This document shows positions 10,663 to 21,741 of a stretch of DNA of 64,000 nt, piece by piece. Below the pieces are notes generated by a model that made no database searches, was not told the DNA's origin, and saw only the letters and a list, made by a program, of their open reading frames with translations. Position 1 is the first letter of the stretch. The number at the start of each line of letters is the position of its first letter. The DNA comes from Pachyseris speciosa (lineage: Eukaryota > Cnidaria > Anthozoa > Scleractinia > Pachyseridae): the NCBI GenBank assembly GCA_016490735.1, contig JAEMWC010000611.1:251001-315000 (forward strand), written 5' to 3'. The translations under genes and the position numbers were made by a program.

Positions 10663-10989
10663 AAAAGTTTTTCTTTCAATAAAGATGTGTGTCGAAAGCT
10701 GAGTGGCAAACTGTATTTGCACGGTTCCATAAGTATATAATCCGTAATTCAAATATATGATTTTTATATATTCATTCTTACATATTCATCACTGATAAAG
10801 ATCGATTTAGAAAAACATTTCAAAAGGAAAATTAACGATAAAAACGTTACATGACGTTTCGAAGACCTCATGTCATCATTGTCGAATGTGGATAAATTAA
10901 CTCAATTGACACTACATATATACAGAAATAGGTGTGTATGTGAATGATAAGAATGTAAATAATGAAATAATATCGCGAGAGTCTAGTGT

Positions 10990-11232
10990 TCACACAAAGA
11001 GTTTCGCGCGAATAGAGTCACTTTGGGTGTTTAGCTTCGGTCTTTTCTTCTTAATCAAGAGCATTTCAAAAATTAAACACTCTAGTTTGCTCCGGCATTT
11101 CTTAAGAATTTTAAAATTCTCACGCAGGTTCGACGGCCTTAAATTATGCTCGTCCTCGAAGTGTTTCCCGATTACAGAATGTTTATGTTCCTCAACACGC
11201 TGATGGAGGTGGCGGCACGTATAACCGATATA
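10990..11232 (-). pseudogene. Penelope-like element GIY-YIG endonuclease, C-terminal fragment
   Basis: The minus-strand reading begins YIGYTCRHLHQRVEEHKHS and ends in LLIKKKRPKLNTQSDSIRAKLFV before a TGA at 10990-10992. The YIG, the Arg/Glu-containing helix, the HF.DEHNL segment and the terminal 'KL..Q.DSIRAKLF' block fit the GIY-YIG endonuclease module at the end of Penelope-like retroelement proteins. The reverse transcriptase part is missing (5' truncation near 11240). The adjacent 10840-10989 would be the 3' untranslated part. Confidence 0.65.
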
Positions 11233-11381
11233 ATTAAGCGGCCGTCGCTTAGCGACGAGCCGCTTCTTGCATTACCCTTTTTTTTTTCTCGTCGTTTCGT
11301 CCGTCACTTGCCTCTCTCGGCCAGAGGAAGAAACAATGACTAGTAAATAAATAAACTGTTTATTTTCCGGTGACAGTACTT

Positions 11382-11443
11382 GGAACGCGCGACCCTCAGA
11401 TCTCATAGTCTGCACCTTATCCGATTGCGCCACTTGCTCATCA
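11382..11443 (-). repeat. tRNA-Arg-like fragment, probable SINE head
   Basis: On the minus strand the segment has an A-box-like gtggcgcaatcggataagg, a plausible anticodon stem cagac/tctg, and a weaker B-box (gcgcgttcc). The acceptor does not close. It is best read as a tRNA-derived repeat remnant, not a working tRNA. Confidence 0.35.
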
Positions 11444-11449
11444 CTTACC

Positions 11450-13110
11450 ATCACTAGAGAATTTTGTAATAATTAACGTGAGTGGTCACCAAAGTCACGA
11501 ATCGTTACAGCCTTTGCAAAAGAAATGTTTAGCCGGAATTGAATTACTTCAATATACATTTCATAGCAAAGGAATTTAATTGAAAGCGTTTCTTTTGATC
11601 GGTTTTCAGCAACATATTGAAAAGATTTAACTGAATCGCAAGAAAAGTTAAGTTATAGCTTGATAAACCAAACCGCACAAAACACGCAAAGAATATTAAA
11701 GATCTTCAAAGATAATTTTGTTTAACGCCGAATACACGTTAGACAGATACATAACATTTTTTTACCTGTTATATTCTTCAGGTGTAACAATTCGTTACGA
11801 ATTAGCTAACTTTTATACTTTCATGCGTAGCTAAACCGCAAACAGCTTATTAAATATTCAAAACGAGTTATTTTTGGACGTGTTAAAATTAGCGTAATCT
11901 CCAACATCTCATTAAATTTTTCAGTGAAAATTTGTTGGGTGCATAAAAATTTGTATCTCGCTTTATACTTATCGCTTTACAATAATTTTTATATCTTTGT
12001 GCTATTCGAATTCCGAAACCATTTTTGCGTTGACCGTAAAATAAAACTGCCATTTCTCTACGAGTGAGTAGCAATTTTAGCATACGACCACGGCCTTAAA
12101 TACGTTTCCGGTATACAGGTTGGTATACAACTTTACCCGAACTTGAAGTAAAGTATCGTACTCACGTTGTATTTTCTTGTTAGGGATTAACATTTACACC
12201 ACAAGAGAGAGCAAACTATTGTGAATTTCAAGATTGAACTGTTCGCTATTGTTAAGAAAAAGAAGGGGCCATAGAATACGAAGCGATGTTTCGTGTTAGT
12301 TCACGGTCGACTAATTCACGCAAATTGAAAGGCTCTTGAACAAAAATATTTATTTAGGGGTCAGAGTAAGAAATCGCGAAAGCCTTTGACTAAATGGCAC
12401 CAAGAGTAGCATTACGCTTGCTTTCCCGATATTGCGTGTAAGTTATGTTTCTTGTCTGTTTCACTCGTGGGAACGGGCACTTCTGATTGGACAGATATTA
12501 TAGTTTTGAAACTGTGCCCTGTTTATGGTTATTTTCGTTTCACAATGCATTTGTTTTAAACAAAATCTTTGGGCATTTGTGTTTCTTTTCCGGAATGATA
12601 AATTGTAACAACGTTTAAAATAATTTATAAGCCCTATGAAATCTTAAATAAAGTCCATAACTTTGACTGAATTTACTTTACATGTAACGAGATTGTTCGT
12701 GACCCAGTTTTGAAGATAAACAAATATTGACCGAGTTAGTGATGGTGCAATACCGGAAGTACTAGTGATGGTGTAATACGGGAAGTGAAATACAGCTCTT
12801 TTGCGTGGCGTTGTTTGAACATACCTTGGTAGTATTGAGATATCGGTTATCGTCGAGAAACTGGTCAACGGATCGAAGACTCAGATTTATACCAAATTGT
12901 TCGCTTTCTTTGAAATTGTCAAACAAATCGAAGTGCCAGTGTTTTGTCAAGCTTCAGCTGGCCTTGGTTTCTCGCGTAGTGAATATCCAGAGAATCGGTT
13001 GAGTACTTTTCCGTGTTAAATTGCAAAATAGGTTTACAGTTTAAGCGTTGACAAAAGAAAAAAGAAAAACAAGTGAAAAGGAATAGAAAAAAAAAAGAGA
13101 TCAAAGAAAA
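11450..13110. other. AT-rich stretch without recognised genes
   Basis: Several short ORFs exist (for example 11889-12083 minus, 12805-13002 plus), none with a recognisable domain or splice context. A small direct duplication, tagtgatggtg followed by aata(c)cggaagt, occurs at about 12737-12790. Otherwise nothing is seen. Confidence 0.4.
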
Positions 13111-13116
13111 AAAAAC

Positions 13117-13197
13117 TTCACTCTGTTGAGGCTTGAACCACCGACCCTAACCTGTCATTATAGTACGAAAAGAGCGCACTGACCCACTAGGCCACCA
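13117..13197 (-). repeat. tRNA-like sequence, possible SINE head
   Basis: On the minus strand it reads ggtggcctagtgggtcagtg (A-box-like) and, 40 bases on, ggtggttcaagcctcaac (B-box-like). An A-rich run lies on the plus-strand left side at 13060-13115. Stems are incomplete. Low-confidence remnant of a tRNA-derived element. Confidence 0.3.
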
Positions 13198-13443
13198 AAA
13201 ACTTCCTTACACGCGCAATCGAATTTTAAATTCTTAATCATTCGGAGTGAGGAATTGACTGTCCTGCCAACTGAAAGGTGACAAAAATTGAATTACGATC
13301 AACTTGAACTTATCCTGTGCATTAATCCGGATCGGATGGTCAAAAAGGCCGCTTCTAATTCTCGCAGAATTTCTTGTTTTCCTTTTGAAATATTCATCAC
13401 TCACAAGAATTTTGCGAACTAACAAAATGACCAGCTCCCAGTT

Positions 13444-13640
13444 GGCTTGTTAGCTCAGTTGGTACAACACTGCATCGGTATCGCGGAGGTCTTCAGTTCT
13501 AGTCCCGTACAAGCCTGAATTTTTCAGGCTCTATTTTCACTACTGCTTAAGTAGTGTTCTTATAACTGCGATGATCATTCATTATTTATACTATAATCAG
13601 CAGTTCAAATATATGACTTTGATATATTCATTCTCACATA
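13444..13640 (+). mobile_element. tRNA-derived SINE (family S1), degenerate copy
   Basis: The head at 13444-13516 closes an acceptor stem ggcttgt/acaagcc and has tagctcagttggta (A-box) and an anticodon-loop-like tcggtat, but the D and T stems are damaged. The tail contains the motif tgaatttttcagg and atttttcactactgcttaagtag. The same family supplies the tRNA-like segment of every unit of the tandem array (for example 22403-22476), and an internally deleted copy starts at 13641. Mobilised in trans by LINE machinery by family analogy. Confidence 0.6.
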
Positions 13641-13763
13641 TTTATCACTCGCAAAGAACCAACAAAATGTTAGCTTAGTTGGTGGAGCACCCCACCGGTA
13701 TCGATTCCCGTACAAAGCTGAATATTTTTCAGGCTTTCTTTTCACTGCTGCTTAAGTAGTGTT

Positions 13764-13841
13764 CATAACTGCGATGACCATTTACATATTCATTATTCTT
13801 TACTTGTGTTTTTGCTTGGCAATTCTGCTAAGCAATAATGA

Positions 13842-13874
<33 letters not shown>

Positions 13875-13893
13875 AACTAATAATAATAATAAC

Positions 13894-13934
<41 letters not shown>

Positions 13935-14135
13935 AATACATTTAAATAGCGTCTTTTCCCTATGGTCCAAAAACGCTTTACAGGTGACAAATTAAATTTA
14001 TCATATACAATATAATCGTTAAAAAAACATTAAATTCCCATCATTCATAACTGCGATGACCATTTACATATTCATTATTCTTTACTTGTGTTTTTGCTTG
14101 GCAATTCTGCTAAGCAATAATGATACTACTACTAT

Positions 14136-14183
<48 letters not shown>

Positions 14184-14331
14184 AACAACAACTAATAATA
14201 ATAATAATAATAATAATAATACAATACATTTATATAGCGTCTTTTCCCTATGGTCCAAAAACGCTTTACAGGTGACAAATTAAATTTATCATATACAATA
14301 TAATCGTTAAAAAACATTAAATTCCCATCAT
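13764..14331. repeat. 282-bp tandem duplication containing trinucleotide microsatellites
   Basis: cataactgcgatgaccat begins at 13764 and again at 14046. Each copy holds an ACT tract running into an AAT tract (13839-13933 and 14123-14222) followed by the same 100-bp tail (acagg, tgacaaattaaatttatc). The tract lengths differ between copies. Poly-Thr/Asn ORFs across these tracts are artefacts. The later array units lack the microsatellite entirely. Confidence 0.8.
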
Positions 14332-14752
14332 TATTACTGTTACCTACTAGTACTACTCGATAAAAATCATTGTCCGCCATAAGCCTTTAAAAAAATGGCG
14401 CCTGACAAATCTATCCGGCTTTGATATCAATGATAAATAGCCTTACAAGCCTCGTTAGCATGTGCAACATGCAATAGAAGTTTTGCGTAAAAGTGTAGTG
14501 AGTAAGGCTAATTAACGTACGTACAAAAGAATAATCAAAATCATCCGCCCTTAAGAAAGAGGTCTATAGTTGGCAATTTATTATTACATGTTCAGTTCAG
14601 TTGCTTTCTTATGCTTTAAGGCCTTTAGCACTAGTCAGTGTCAGTTACTTGATAAACATATTCAGCAGCATTATTGTCTGAAGCTAGGGACTTGGCTAAT
14701 GCTCCCGCTTTCTATTTTGTACTTCCCCGTTTCCCCAGTCATAATGTGTCAT

Positions 14753-14909
14753 AATAGGCTAGTTTCGAATTGTGGTGGAACAAAAGAGCAGAGTCGAGGT
14801 TCAGGAGAATAATTTGCATTTTCTTTTGTCAAACACAAAGGAAAATGCAAATTATTCCTGAACCTCGACTTGGTTCTCTTGTTCTCCCACAATTCGAAAC
14901 TAGCCTATT
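14753..14909. repeat. Foldback hairpin (family H), founder copy
   Basis: A 157-bp palindrome-like element with two arms of about 68 bp (aataggctagtttcgaattg... and its inverse ...aattcgaaactagcctatt) around a loop of about 17 bases (ttttgtcaaacacaaag). This copy has the best-paired arms in the window. In the array units the arms carry about ten mismatches. A transcript of either strand would form a long hairpin. It is copied, with the sub-repeat, 18 times between 26109 and 55510 and once at about 23219. Confidence 0.8.
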
Positions 14910-15061
14910 ATTTTTCTATTTTAAGATAAGTAAGTATTAATTAAAATTTAAGTCGTCTTGTTTCATTATTTCAGGACTCTTCTAATTGGGAAAGAAAACT
15001 AACCAGGCAGTTTGATGACATGGGAGAGAGAAAAAAGGACTTAAACTTTGGTTTGGGGTCA

Positions 15062-15066
15062 AACCT
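15062..15066. other. Target-site duplication of the BEL element (left)
   Basis: aacct, matching the copy at 21873-21877. The empty site tcaaacctctttcatc is present in every array unit, for example at 26418. Confidence 0.9.
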
Positions 15067-15211
15067 TGGATAGCCCAAATAAACTTTAGCTTAAACACAA
15101 CAGCCATGTTCATTTTTGTTCGACCTCGTGCTACTAAAAACACGCGCGCGCTCATGGGAAACCTAACCCAGAAAACCTGGAGCGAGGCTGTTACAGGAAG
15201 TGACCGCTCCA
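15067..15211 (-). repeat. BEL 3' LTR
   Basis: 145 bp. Compared with the 5' LTR at 21746-21872 it is identical except for one substitution and an 18-bp extra segment near 15177-15194. Begins tggatagccc and ends gaccgctcca on the plus strand. Confidence 0.9.
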
Positions 15212-15222
15212 TCCTCCCCCCC
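15212..15222 (-). promoter_or_regulatory. Polypurine tract of the BEL element
   Basis: On the element strand GGGGGGGAGGA lies directly against the 3' LTR. This is the usual position of the plus-strand primer for reverse transcription. Confidence 0.75.
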
Positions 15223-15353
15223 AGGGAGTTTACGGAGAACAAGCCCCTCTAAGAACAGTTCCTAGGTTCAACATAACAACAACAATATGCAGTTTCTAAG
15301 CAAAAATGTCTTAAGTGTTTGGAGTCCTCATAAGAGCTCTACTGTTCATTCTA

Positions 15354-18300
15354 TTAAGCAGACGCTTCCAACAAGCACAACTTAGCAGCTGGGCGCATCA
15401 AGATTCCATTTGGAGTCTTCACCTCCGCCATACGCACTCTGTCATCACTCTCTGAGAAAGTCTTGACAATCCGTCCCAGAGGCCAATGCGAGCGAGGAGC
15501 ATCATCATTCTTCAGAATGATCAGATCCCCTACTTGTAAATTCCTCTGTTCTTTATTCCACTTAGAACGGGTAGTTAGGCTAGGTAAATACTCCTTCCGC
15601 CATCGACGCCACAGCATATCAGCCAGCGCTTGCGCCATTCTCCACCGCTTACGGCTGTTAACTTCTCGCTCCTCAAATTGACCTGGAGGGTTGTTAGGAG
15701 ATGCTCTTCCAATCAGAAAGTGATTTGGTGTTAATGCTTCATAGTCGTTCAAGTCATCACTGACTGAAGTTAGCGGGCGACTATTTAGTACAGCCTCGGT
15801 CTCAACAAGAACCGTATGGAGTGTCTCCTCTGGCATAACCCGGTCATTAATGACAGTCTTCATGGCTCTCTTAACTTGCTTCACCAGTGACTCAAAGATT
15901 CCTCCCATATGAGGGGACGATGGTGGGTTAAAGAACCATGTGACCCCTTGCTGGGCTAGCTCACTTGCGATGCTTTCTTGATTTAATGACTTCAGTGCCT
16001 CCTCTAGTTCTCTCTTGGCTCCAACAAAATTGGTTCCATTGTCGGAACGCATTGTCCTGGGATTGCCTCTACGGCTTCGAAATCTCCTCAAGGCCATGAT
16101 AAACGAATCAGTACTTAAGTCTCCTGCTAGCTCTAAATGGACCGCGCGGGTGGTTAGGCAAGTAAAGATGCATCCCCATCTTTTCTCAGTGCTTCTTCCC
16201 TTCTTAACATTCGTAGGACCAAAATAGTCCACTCCAGTGTTTGTAAACGGAGGCTCAAAACATGCAAGTCGCTCTCTAGGCAAGTCCGCCATGACAGGCA
16301 CTTTAGGCTCGGTTCTCCTCTTCCTACAGTACAGGCAACCATTAACGATCTTCCTAGCAAGTGATTTTCCTTGGGGAATCCAGAACTGCTGACGCACAAG
16401 GGCTAGGGTATGTTCTCTCCCAACATGTAGATGCTTCTCATGAATGTCTCGTACCACGAGTTTTGAAATTGGATGTGATGGGAGGAGAATCACTTGGTGC
16501 TTTGCCTCAAATGGTATGGGAGCTTTGTTGAGACGGCCTCCGACTCTGATAACTCCACCTAGGAAAACAGGCTGCAGTGGGAGTAGTGAGCTGTTGTGGA
16601 GTAGTGCTCTGTTGGCTTGGAGATCTTCATAGTCTTCTTTGTACGACTCAATCTGTGCTAACTGGCATAAGGCTAGAGAGGCATCTTTAAGATCATCAGC
16701 ACACAGAATTTTCCCTTGTCGCTCTGAGGGAGGACATTGCTTCTTCGCTTTACACTTTAACTTGAACTTGTACCTCATCCACCAAGCATACACGCGCACC
16801 AGCTTCCTCCAAGAAGAGTACCTCTCCCATGCGACCATACTCGCACTGGGTGTAGCGGACGTTGCCAGGACTGAAGCCTTCACTTCCAGCTCACCGTCGT
16901 CAAATTCTACTACCTTTCCGTTCCTTGGCCATTGGTCTTCAGAAAGCATGAGGAAGGCGGGACCACTGATCCACCGATACGCAGGAGTCAACTCACACAT
17001 TTCGATCCCTCTTGTGCAGTCATCGGCCACATTTATTGAGCCTGGCACATGGTGCCACTCCTTAACGTCAGAGGTAGAGGCAATTTCAGCAACTCTGTGT
17101 GACACATAAACGCTGAATCTTCTGTGAGTGTTCCTAATGTAATGGAGCACAATCTCTGAGTCACTCCAGAGGTACGCATCATCAACTTCGAAGTCGATTT
17201 CTGCCAATATCTTCAACTTCAGCCTGACTGCTATCACTGCAGCTTGCAGTTCAAGGCGTGGTATTGTCAAGGTCTTGATCGGGGCTAGTCTTGTCTTACT
17301 CATGATGAAACTCACATTCACACGTCCATGACTAACCGTTCGGAAATAGGCTACGGCTCCATAAACCATCTCTGAGGCGTCACAAAACACATGCAGCTGC
17401 ACATCTTCGCATTCGTCACGGTGGAATCCATACCACCTGGGTACCGCAATAATCTGAGATGACTTCAAACCATCTTTCCAGTTTTGCCAGCTCTGAAGAA
17501 TTTCATCAGGCAGCTCTTCATCCCAATCAATTTTACGCCTCCACAGCTCCTGTACGATCAGCTTTGCCTTAATGACATATGGCGCAGCAAACCCAAGGGG
17601 ATCAAACACACTACTTGTGGCACTCAATATTCCCCTCTTAGTGTCGGGGAAGCCACTCTTCACTGGCTGCAGACATAGGAAATCATGTTCCGTGTACCAC
17701 TTGACACCAAGAGCTCTTTCTTGTGGCAACTCATTACAATCAAGATCAACAGTGTTACATGCGACTTCTGAGGAGGGGATCGCAGCCAGGACCTTTCGGC
17801 TGTTTGACATCCACTTTGTAAGTCTGAAGCCTCCTGTTGCTAGGAGGTCAATTAGCTGCTTGGCTAAGTTGGCAGCTCCACTGGAATTTGGTTTTGAGGA
17901 TAAAAGATCGTCCATGTAAAAGTTGCGCAGAACGGCGCGAACTGCTTCCTCACTGAAGTTCTCTGACTGATCAAGGGCAGTTCTTTGTAATGCATAGTTG
18001 GCACAACAGGGTGAGTCAACCGCGCCAAAAGCATGCACTGTCATTTGGTACTCATCTGGTGGTCTAGTTTCATCTAAATCTCTCCACAGAAAACGCAACG
18101 CGTCCCTGTCTTCTTCACAAACTCCGACCTGATGGAACATCTGCTCCACATCCGCCATGATACCAATCTTTCCACCTCTAAATCGCAATAGGATTCCTAT
18201 CAAATTATTTAGCAAGTCAGGACCAGTGAGCAGGTTGTCATTCAGGGAAACCTTGTCATACTTTGACGCCGCATCAAAAACCACACGGACCTTCCCTGGT

Positions 18301-18770
18301 TTGTTGGCGTTTAGTACCGCATGGTGTGGGAGGTACCATGTCTTTGAAGTCGTTTTCTTTGACTCTTCAGGCGTCAATTTCTTAGCATGCCCTTCACTGA
18401 TATAACTGTTAATCACGTCCCGGTACTTCCTTGCCAGGTCTGGATTCTTCTTAAGTTTCCTTTCAGTAGAATGGAGACGCGAAACAGCCATAGCACGATT
18501 GTTGGGTAAACTTGGCTCCTCTTTCCACAACAATGCTGTTTTGTAGTGGCCTTCCTCCTTCACTGTGCTACTTTCTAATATCGACAGCGCTCTTCTGTCT
18601 TCAGCTGACATGCCAGAGTCAGAGGGGGCTTGCTTGGTAGCATAGGAGTCTATCTCCCAAAACCACTCAATTTGGTTCTGCAGTTGAGTTTCTTGATCAG
18701 TTACACGGAAATTGGCATTGATTGTGTCACAGCATTTACTGTCCACATTTCCAAACAGGGTCCATCCCAA
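15354..18770 (-). CDS. pol: BEL/Pao pol: reverse transcriptase, RNase H, integrase
   Basis: A 1138-codon open frame; the listed start is a TTG and the true polyprotein would begin further upstream. Reverse transcriptase: catalytic Asp in ADVEQMFHQV (about residue 207) and the YMDD box at 285-288. RNase H: Asp in FCDAS (464), Glu in RLELQ (507), Asp in WSDSE (537), Asp pair in VADDCTRG. Integrase: His residues in HEKHLHVGREH (777-787) with CLYC (812-815) as a zinc site, then the D,D,E core in TGVDYF (848), RSDNGTNF (910) and GGIFESLVKQ (960). The C-terminus carries the BEL-typical tail with WPLGRI. All key residues are present, so this portion looks intact even though the upstream parts are broken. 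Length and order fit Pao-family pol. Confidence 0.93.
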   Translation of the reverse strand: MGWTLFGNVDSKCCDTINANFRVTDQETQLQNQIEWFWEIDSYATKQAPSDSGMSAEDRRALSILESSTVKEEGHYKTALLWKEEPSLPNNRAMAVSRLHSTERKLKKNPDLARKYRDVINSYISEGHAKKLTPEESKKTTSKTWYLPHHAVLNANKPGKVRVVFDAASKYDKVSLNDNLLTGPDLLNNLIGILLRFRGGKIGIMADVEQMFHQVGVCEEDRDALRFLWRDLDETRPPDEYQMTVHAFGAVDSPCCANYALQRTALDQSENFSEEAVRAVLRNFYMDDLLSSKPNSSGAANLAKQLIDLLATGGFRLTKWMSNSRKVLAAIPSSEVACNTVDLDCNELPQERALGVKWYTEHDFLCLQPVKSGFPDTKRGILSATSSVFDPLGFAAPYVIKAKLIVQELWRRKIDWDEELPDEILQSWQNWKDGLKSSQIIAVPRWYGFHRDECEDVQLHVFCDASEMVYGAVAYFRTVSHGRVNVSFIMSKTRLAPIKTLTIPRLELQAAVIAVRLKLKILAEIDFEVDDAYLWSDSEIVLHYIRNTHRRFSVYVSHRVAEIASTSDVKEWHHVPGSINVADDCTRGIEMCELTPAYRWISGPAFLMLSEDQWPRNGKVVEFDDGELEVKASVLATSATPSASMVAWERYSSWRKLVRVYAWWMRYKFKLKCKAKKQCPPSERQGKILCADDLKDASLALCQLAQIESYKEDYEDLQANRALLHNSSLLPLQPVFLGGVIRVGGRLNKAPIPFEAKHQVILLPSHPISKLVVRDIHEKHLHVGREHTLALVRQQFWIPQGKSLARKIVNGCLYCRKRRTEPKVPVMADLPRERLACFEPPFTNTGVDYFGPTNVKKGRSTEKRWGCIFTCLTTRAVHLELAGDLSTDSFIMALRRFRSRRGNPRTMRSDNGTNFVGAKRELEEALKSLNQESIASELAQQGVTWFFNPPSSPHMGGIFESLVKQVKRAMKTVINDRVMPEETLHTVLVETEAVLNSRPLTSVSDDLNDYEALTPNHFLIGRASPNNPPGQFEEREVNSRKRWRMAQALADMLWRRWRKEYLPSLTTRSKWNKEQRNLQVGDLIILKNDDAPRSHWPLGRIVKTFSESDDRVRMAEVKTPNGILMRPAAKLCLLEASA

Positions 18771-18792
18771 AGGGGGTTTTTACGGGAATGGG

Positions 18793-19218
18793 CTAATCCC
18801 ATCGTCCTTGGCGAACGTCCAGGTGAATCAGTAAGTGAGCCATGTCCGATCCAACGAGAACTTTCACATCGCTACCATCGAGTTTAGGAAGGTCAATGTT
18901 CAACAAATGGTTCCATTGTTCAGTCACTCTTTCCTTCGACATCTTGACGGATGGGACATTGAGTCTGTCAATCACCCATGCTCCCTGTACAGAAATCGGT
19001 TGCGGATGGACTTTAGATGACAAGGAGAAACTCACTCGGCTTACATTCTGGATCTTGACATCAGAGCCAACTGTGTTTAGACTAATCTGGTGGGTCTCAC
19101 CATCAAGTCGCAGGTGGTCTGCTAAGTCCTTTCTGATTAAGGTCGAGTCGCTCCCGGCGTCAAGGGCAGCATATGTGTTGACTACACCACGAGGACCATG
19201 GATTTGAACCGGCAGGAC
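18793..19218 (-). pseudogene. BEL/Pao aspartic protease region
   Basis: It continues the gag frame after a TAA at 19219-19221 and ends at a TAG at 18793-18795. It contains the retropepsin-like active-site motif LDAGSDS near 19150-19170 and a downstream hydrophobic segment ending VLVGSDMAHLLIHLDVR, typical of the BEL peptidase domain. A further frame change in a C/T run (about 18770-18778) separates it from pol. The stop may be a disabling mutation or a read-through site. With several other breaks present, a disabled copy is more likely. Confidence 0.75.
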
Positions 19219-20304
19219 TTACAGGAGGACCTTTCTCCTAGGCTGAACACTCACTTGATTGATGCTTCTCGGGACATCAGATGGAACCGCCAGAGGAGAA
19301 CTTGTAGTGGGTACCTGAGGCTGAGAATTCTCTTTTCGGAAGATTGGTGACTGAATGTTAGTGCTTTCGCTGTGAGCTAAACTATGACTATGTGAGTCGC
19401 TTTGACGATCTTCATGCAGGAGCGTGTGATGAGGTCGGTTGCAATTCTCTCTGAGACAACGGTTGGTACTTGGGCATTCTTTCGATTGATGGTTTGCTTT
19501 AAGGCAATTAAAGCAAAGTCTATGCTCCCATACATGTTTCCTATCCTTCAAGGCTTTGGACTTGAAAACAGGACAAAGGGCAACACGGTGTCTGTCTGAA
19601 CAAACAACACACTTCTGTTCACTAGGATGGGCTGATTTCCCACCCTCCTTGTTGTAGGGCTGGATTTGAACGGCTTTAGGAGGCTTGGTAGTCGTAGCGA
19701 GAGAATGTAGCTTCAGATTTGACTTTGGTCTTGTACATGACTGCTTCTTGTACAACTCTTCACATATGAAATCTTCAAGTGGGTTGAATAGAGTGTCAAC
19801 TCTTTTACAAAGCCACCGTTCAAATACTATCAAGGTAGCTCTCTCAGTATGACCATCAATATGTTCGTACCATCTCACTCTAAGGTTAATGGGTAACCGC
19901 ATAGTGGCCCTGCTTAGATACTCTGGTGTTAAAAGTATAGCGGACTGACCCATCTTGACGCACCAGGTGGTACAAGCTTTCACTTGATAACAATAGTCAC
20001 GCAATGCCTGTCTATCATGCGAAGTCACAACAGAGTTATCAAGCATGTTCTTTAAGTAGGCTGATGCCACACTGCTGGGGTTCCCAAACTGTCGTTTTAG
20101 TGTTTTAAGAGCTGTTGGATAACTATGGCCAGTCACACCCAGACTTTCCACTGCTTTCTTTGCTTCGCCGCTGAGATTTTGAAAGAGATAGGACATTCGA
20201 TCCGAGTCAATCAGTGTCGTCTTATTTTTTATGGATCTGGTCACGAAATCGCTCAATAAACTTAGGACACTCAATCGGCTTGCCTGTAAACTTGAAAAGC
20301 TCAA
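19219..20304 (-). pseudogene. gag: BEL/Pao gag, C-terminal part with zinc knuckle
   Basis: Holds the second half of the BEL gag-like domain and a nucleic-acid-binding region: CVVC at residues 232-235, then CFNC-x4-H-x4-C (264-277), then a Cys/His-rich CLRENCNRPHHTLLH. The first 25 or so residues of the open frame overlap the end of the preceding frame and are out of phase with it. The real gag reading enters this frame at about 20230, where a run of six A (on the minus strand) separates the two frames. Ends at TAA 19219-19221. Confidence 0.8.
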
Positions 20305-21562
20305 AGGGTGGCAAGCACTGCTGCTCCTGTGCTCGAAGCAGAGCTATACCAGAGTCTGTCAGTGAGCCATTGAGATTTGCCGTAAAGACCGTCTCCTGAC
20401 CATCTACCAGCTTGTCAATGAATGCATCTACAGGTTCTCCCACAGGGTCTACTTGAGCTGGTCGATGCAGAGGGTTTGACCTAACTTGACTTGAGTGGGA
20501 AGTTGAGCTACTTCTAAGGTTTGGGCCCCACAACGGTGTACTACTTGAGTAAGGATGGTTCAATGGACTTTCAAACTTTGGATCATCAGGGGAACAAGCT
20601 TGGAAACTATTACTAACAGCAGATGATGCACTAACACAAGTAGGTCTCAACAATGAAGGGATGGCTTGAGGAGTTTGGCTCATTTTTTCTGAACGCTCAA
20701 TTGCAGGTTTTGTTGACCAAGAAACTGATGTGATAGGACTTGTGTATCCACTACTGTATCCAATCAATGGTTGGGGCGAGTGCACGTCATGACATGATGA
20801 TGCTGTATTTCTTTGAGGATCTGAAACTAGCCCAACAGGGGTGATTATAGGCTGAGATACATATTCACTTCCTTGGCTGAACGGGTATGACTGAGTTGGC
20901 TTTAGGGTAGAACTGTAGGTAAGCATATTGGATTCACTGTCTTTCATAAGGGGTATCTGAACTGCAGATGAGGTGCACCCACCACTGGTAGGTGCATAAA
21001 ACTCTAAGACCTTTGGCGGTAAACACTTGGCCGTTGTATTTACTGGGGTATCTGCATACGAGACGAGAACTTGTTTGTCATGTTGCAGAGATGTATGACC
21101 TGACGTTTTGTGTTCTTGGGAAACATATCCCGCAGTCATTCCAGGGTTCAACTCAGTACGTGGGTTTGAAATATTATCCATACTTTCAGCATCAGTATTC
21201 ACATTAGGACTTGGAACTAAACAATGTTTCAGAGATGTTACTGTTTCACTGACCTTGTTGTCTTGATTCTTTTCGACGTTTCTTTCGGTAACTTCTTGCC
21301 CTATTATTTCGTGTTCGAGTTGGGCTAATTCGGCTTCGTTCCGGGCTGAAATGACTGCCTTTTCGCTCTCTCTTTTCTTTCGAAGCAGCTCAAGCTCCCG
21401 TTTCCGATATTCAAGTTTTAACTCCAACTCGCGTTGAGCCATTTCTTCGCGGAATTCCTCCTCACGAACTTCATTTTCTCGCTTCACTTGTTCGGCTAAC
21501 TGTTTTGCCTGTAGGTTTGCGACGGCAGCTTTTATTCTAGCTTCTCGCTTTCGCTTAGACAA
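20222..21562 (-). pseudogene. gag: BEL/Pao gag, N-terminal part with coiled coil
   Basis: 446 codons. Residues 1-105 form a charged coiled coil rich in Lys, Glu and Arg (KRKREARIKAAVANLQAKQL is the start). Residues 130-400 are a Ser/Thr/Pro-rich linker, and the last 40 residues (LPPFELFKFTGKPIECPKF) begin the BEL gag-like domain (the block that normally reads 'LP.F..F.G.P..WP.F'). The frame ends at TAA 20222-20224, just after the A run where it is broken. The ATG at 21562 is the first good start, and no in-frame upstream ATG was seen. Confidence 0.8.
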
Positions 21563-21723
21563 GGACGAGGACTTTGACCTTACGGAATCATTCTGACTTG
21601 AAACTTGACTTATCGAGTCTTCAGGACTTACTTCGGGACTGTTTCAAAGCGGGGATATCACACATTCATCTACCAAGTTCCACTTACTTTTAAGGCTCAT
21701 CCTCAGGCGGCTGTTTCCTTAAA

Positions 21724-21741
21724 TCCGGCTCGAAAGGACCA
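21724..21741 (-). promoter_or_regulatory. BEL primer-binding site, tRNA-Tyr-like
   Basis: On the plus strand tccggctcgaaaggacca, complementary to the site, resembles the 3' end of eukaryotic tRNA-Tyr (tccggctcgaaggacca) with one extra A. It lies four bases inside the 5' LTR. Confidence 0.65.

Noticed and set aside
7338..14380. Poly-Asn, poly-Thr and poly-Tyr ORFs
   Set aside because: They are direct translations of AAT/ACT microsatellites on either strand.
15463..21207. Plus-strand ORFs across the BEL element
   Set aside because: They are antisense shadows of the well-supported minus-strand gag-pol frames.
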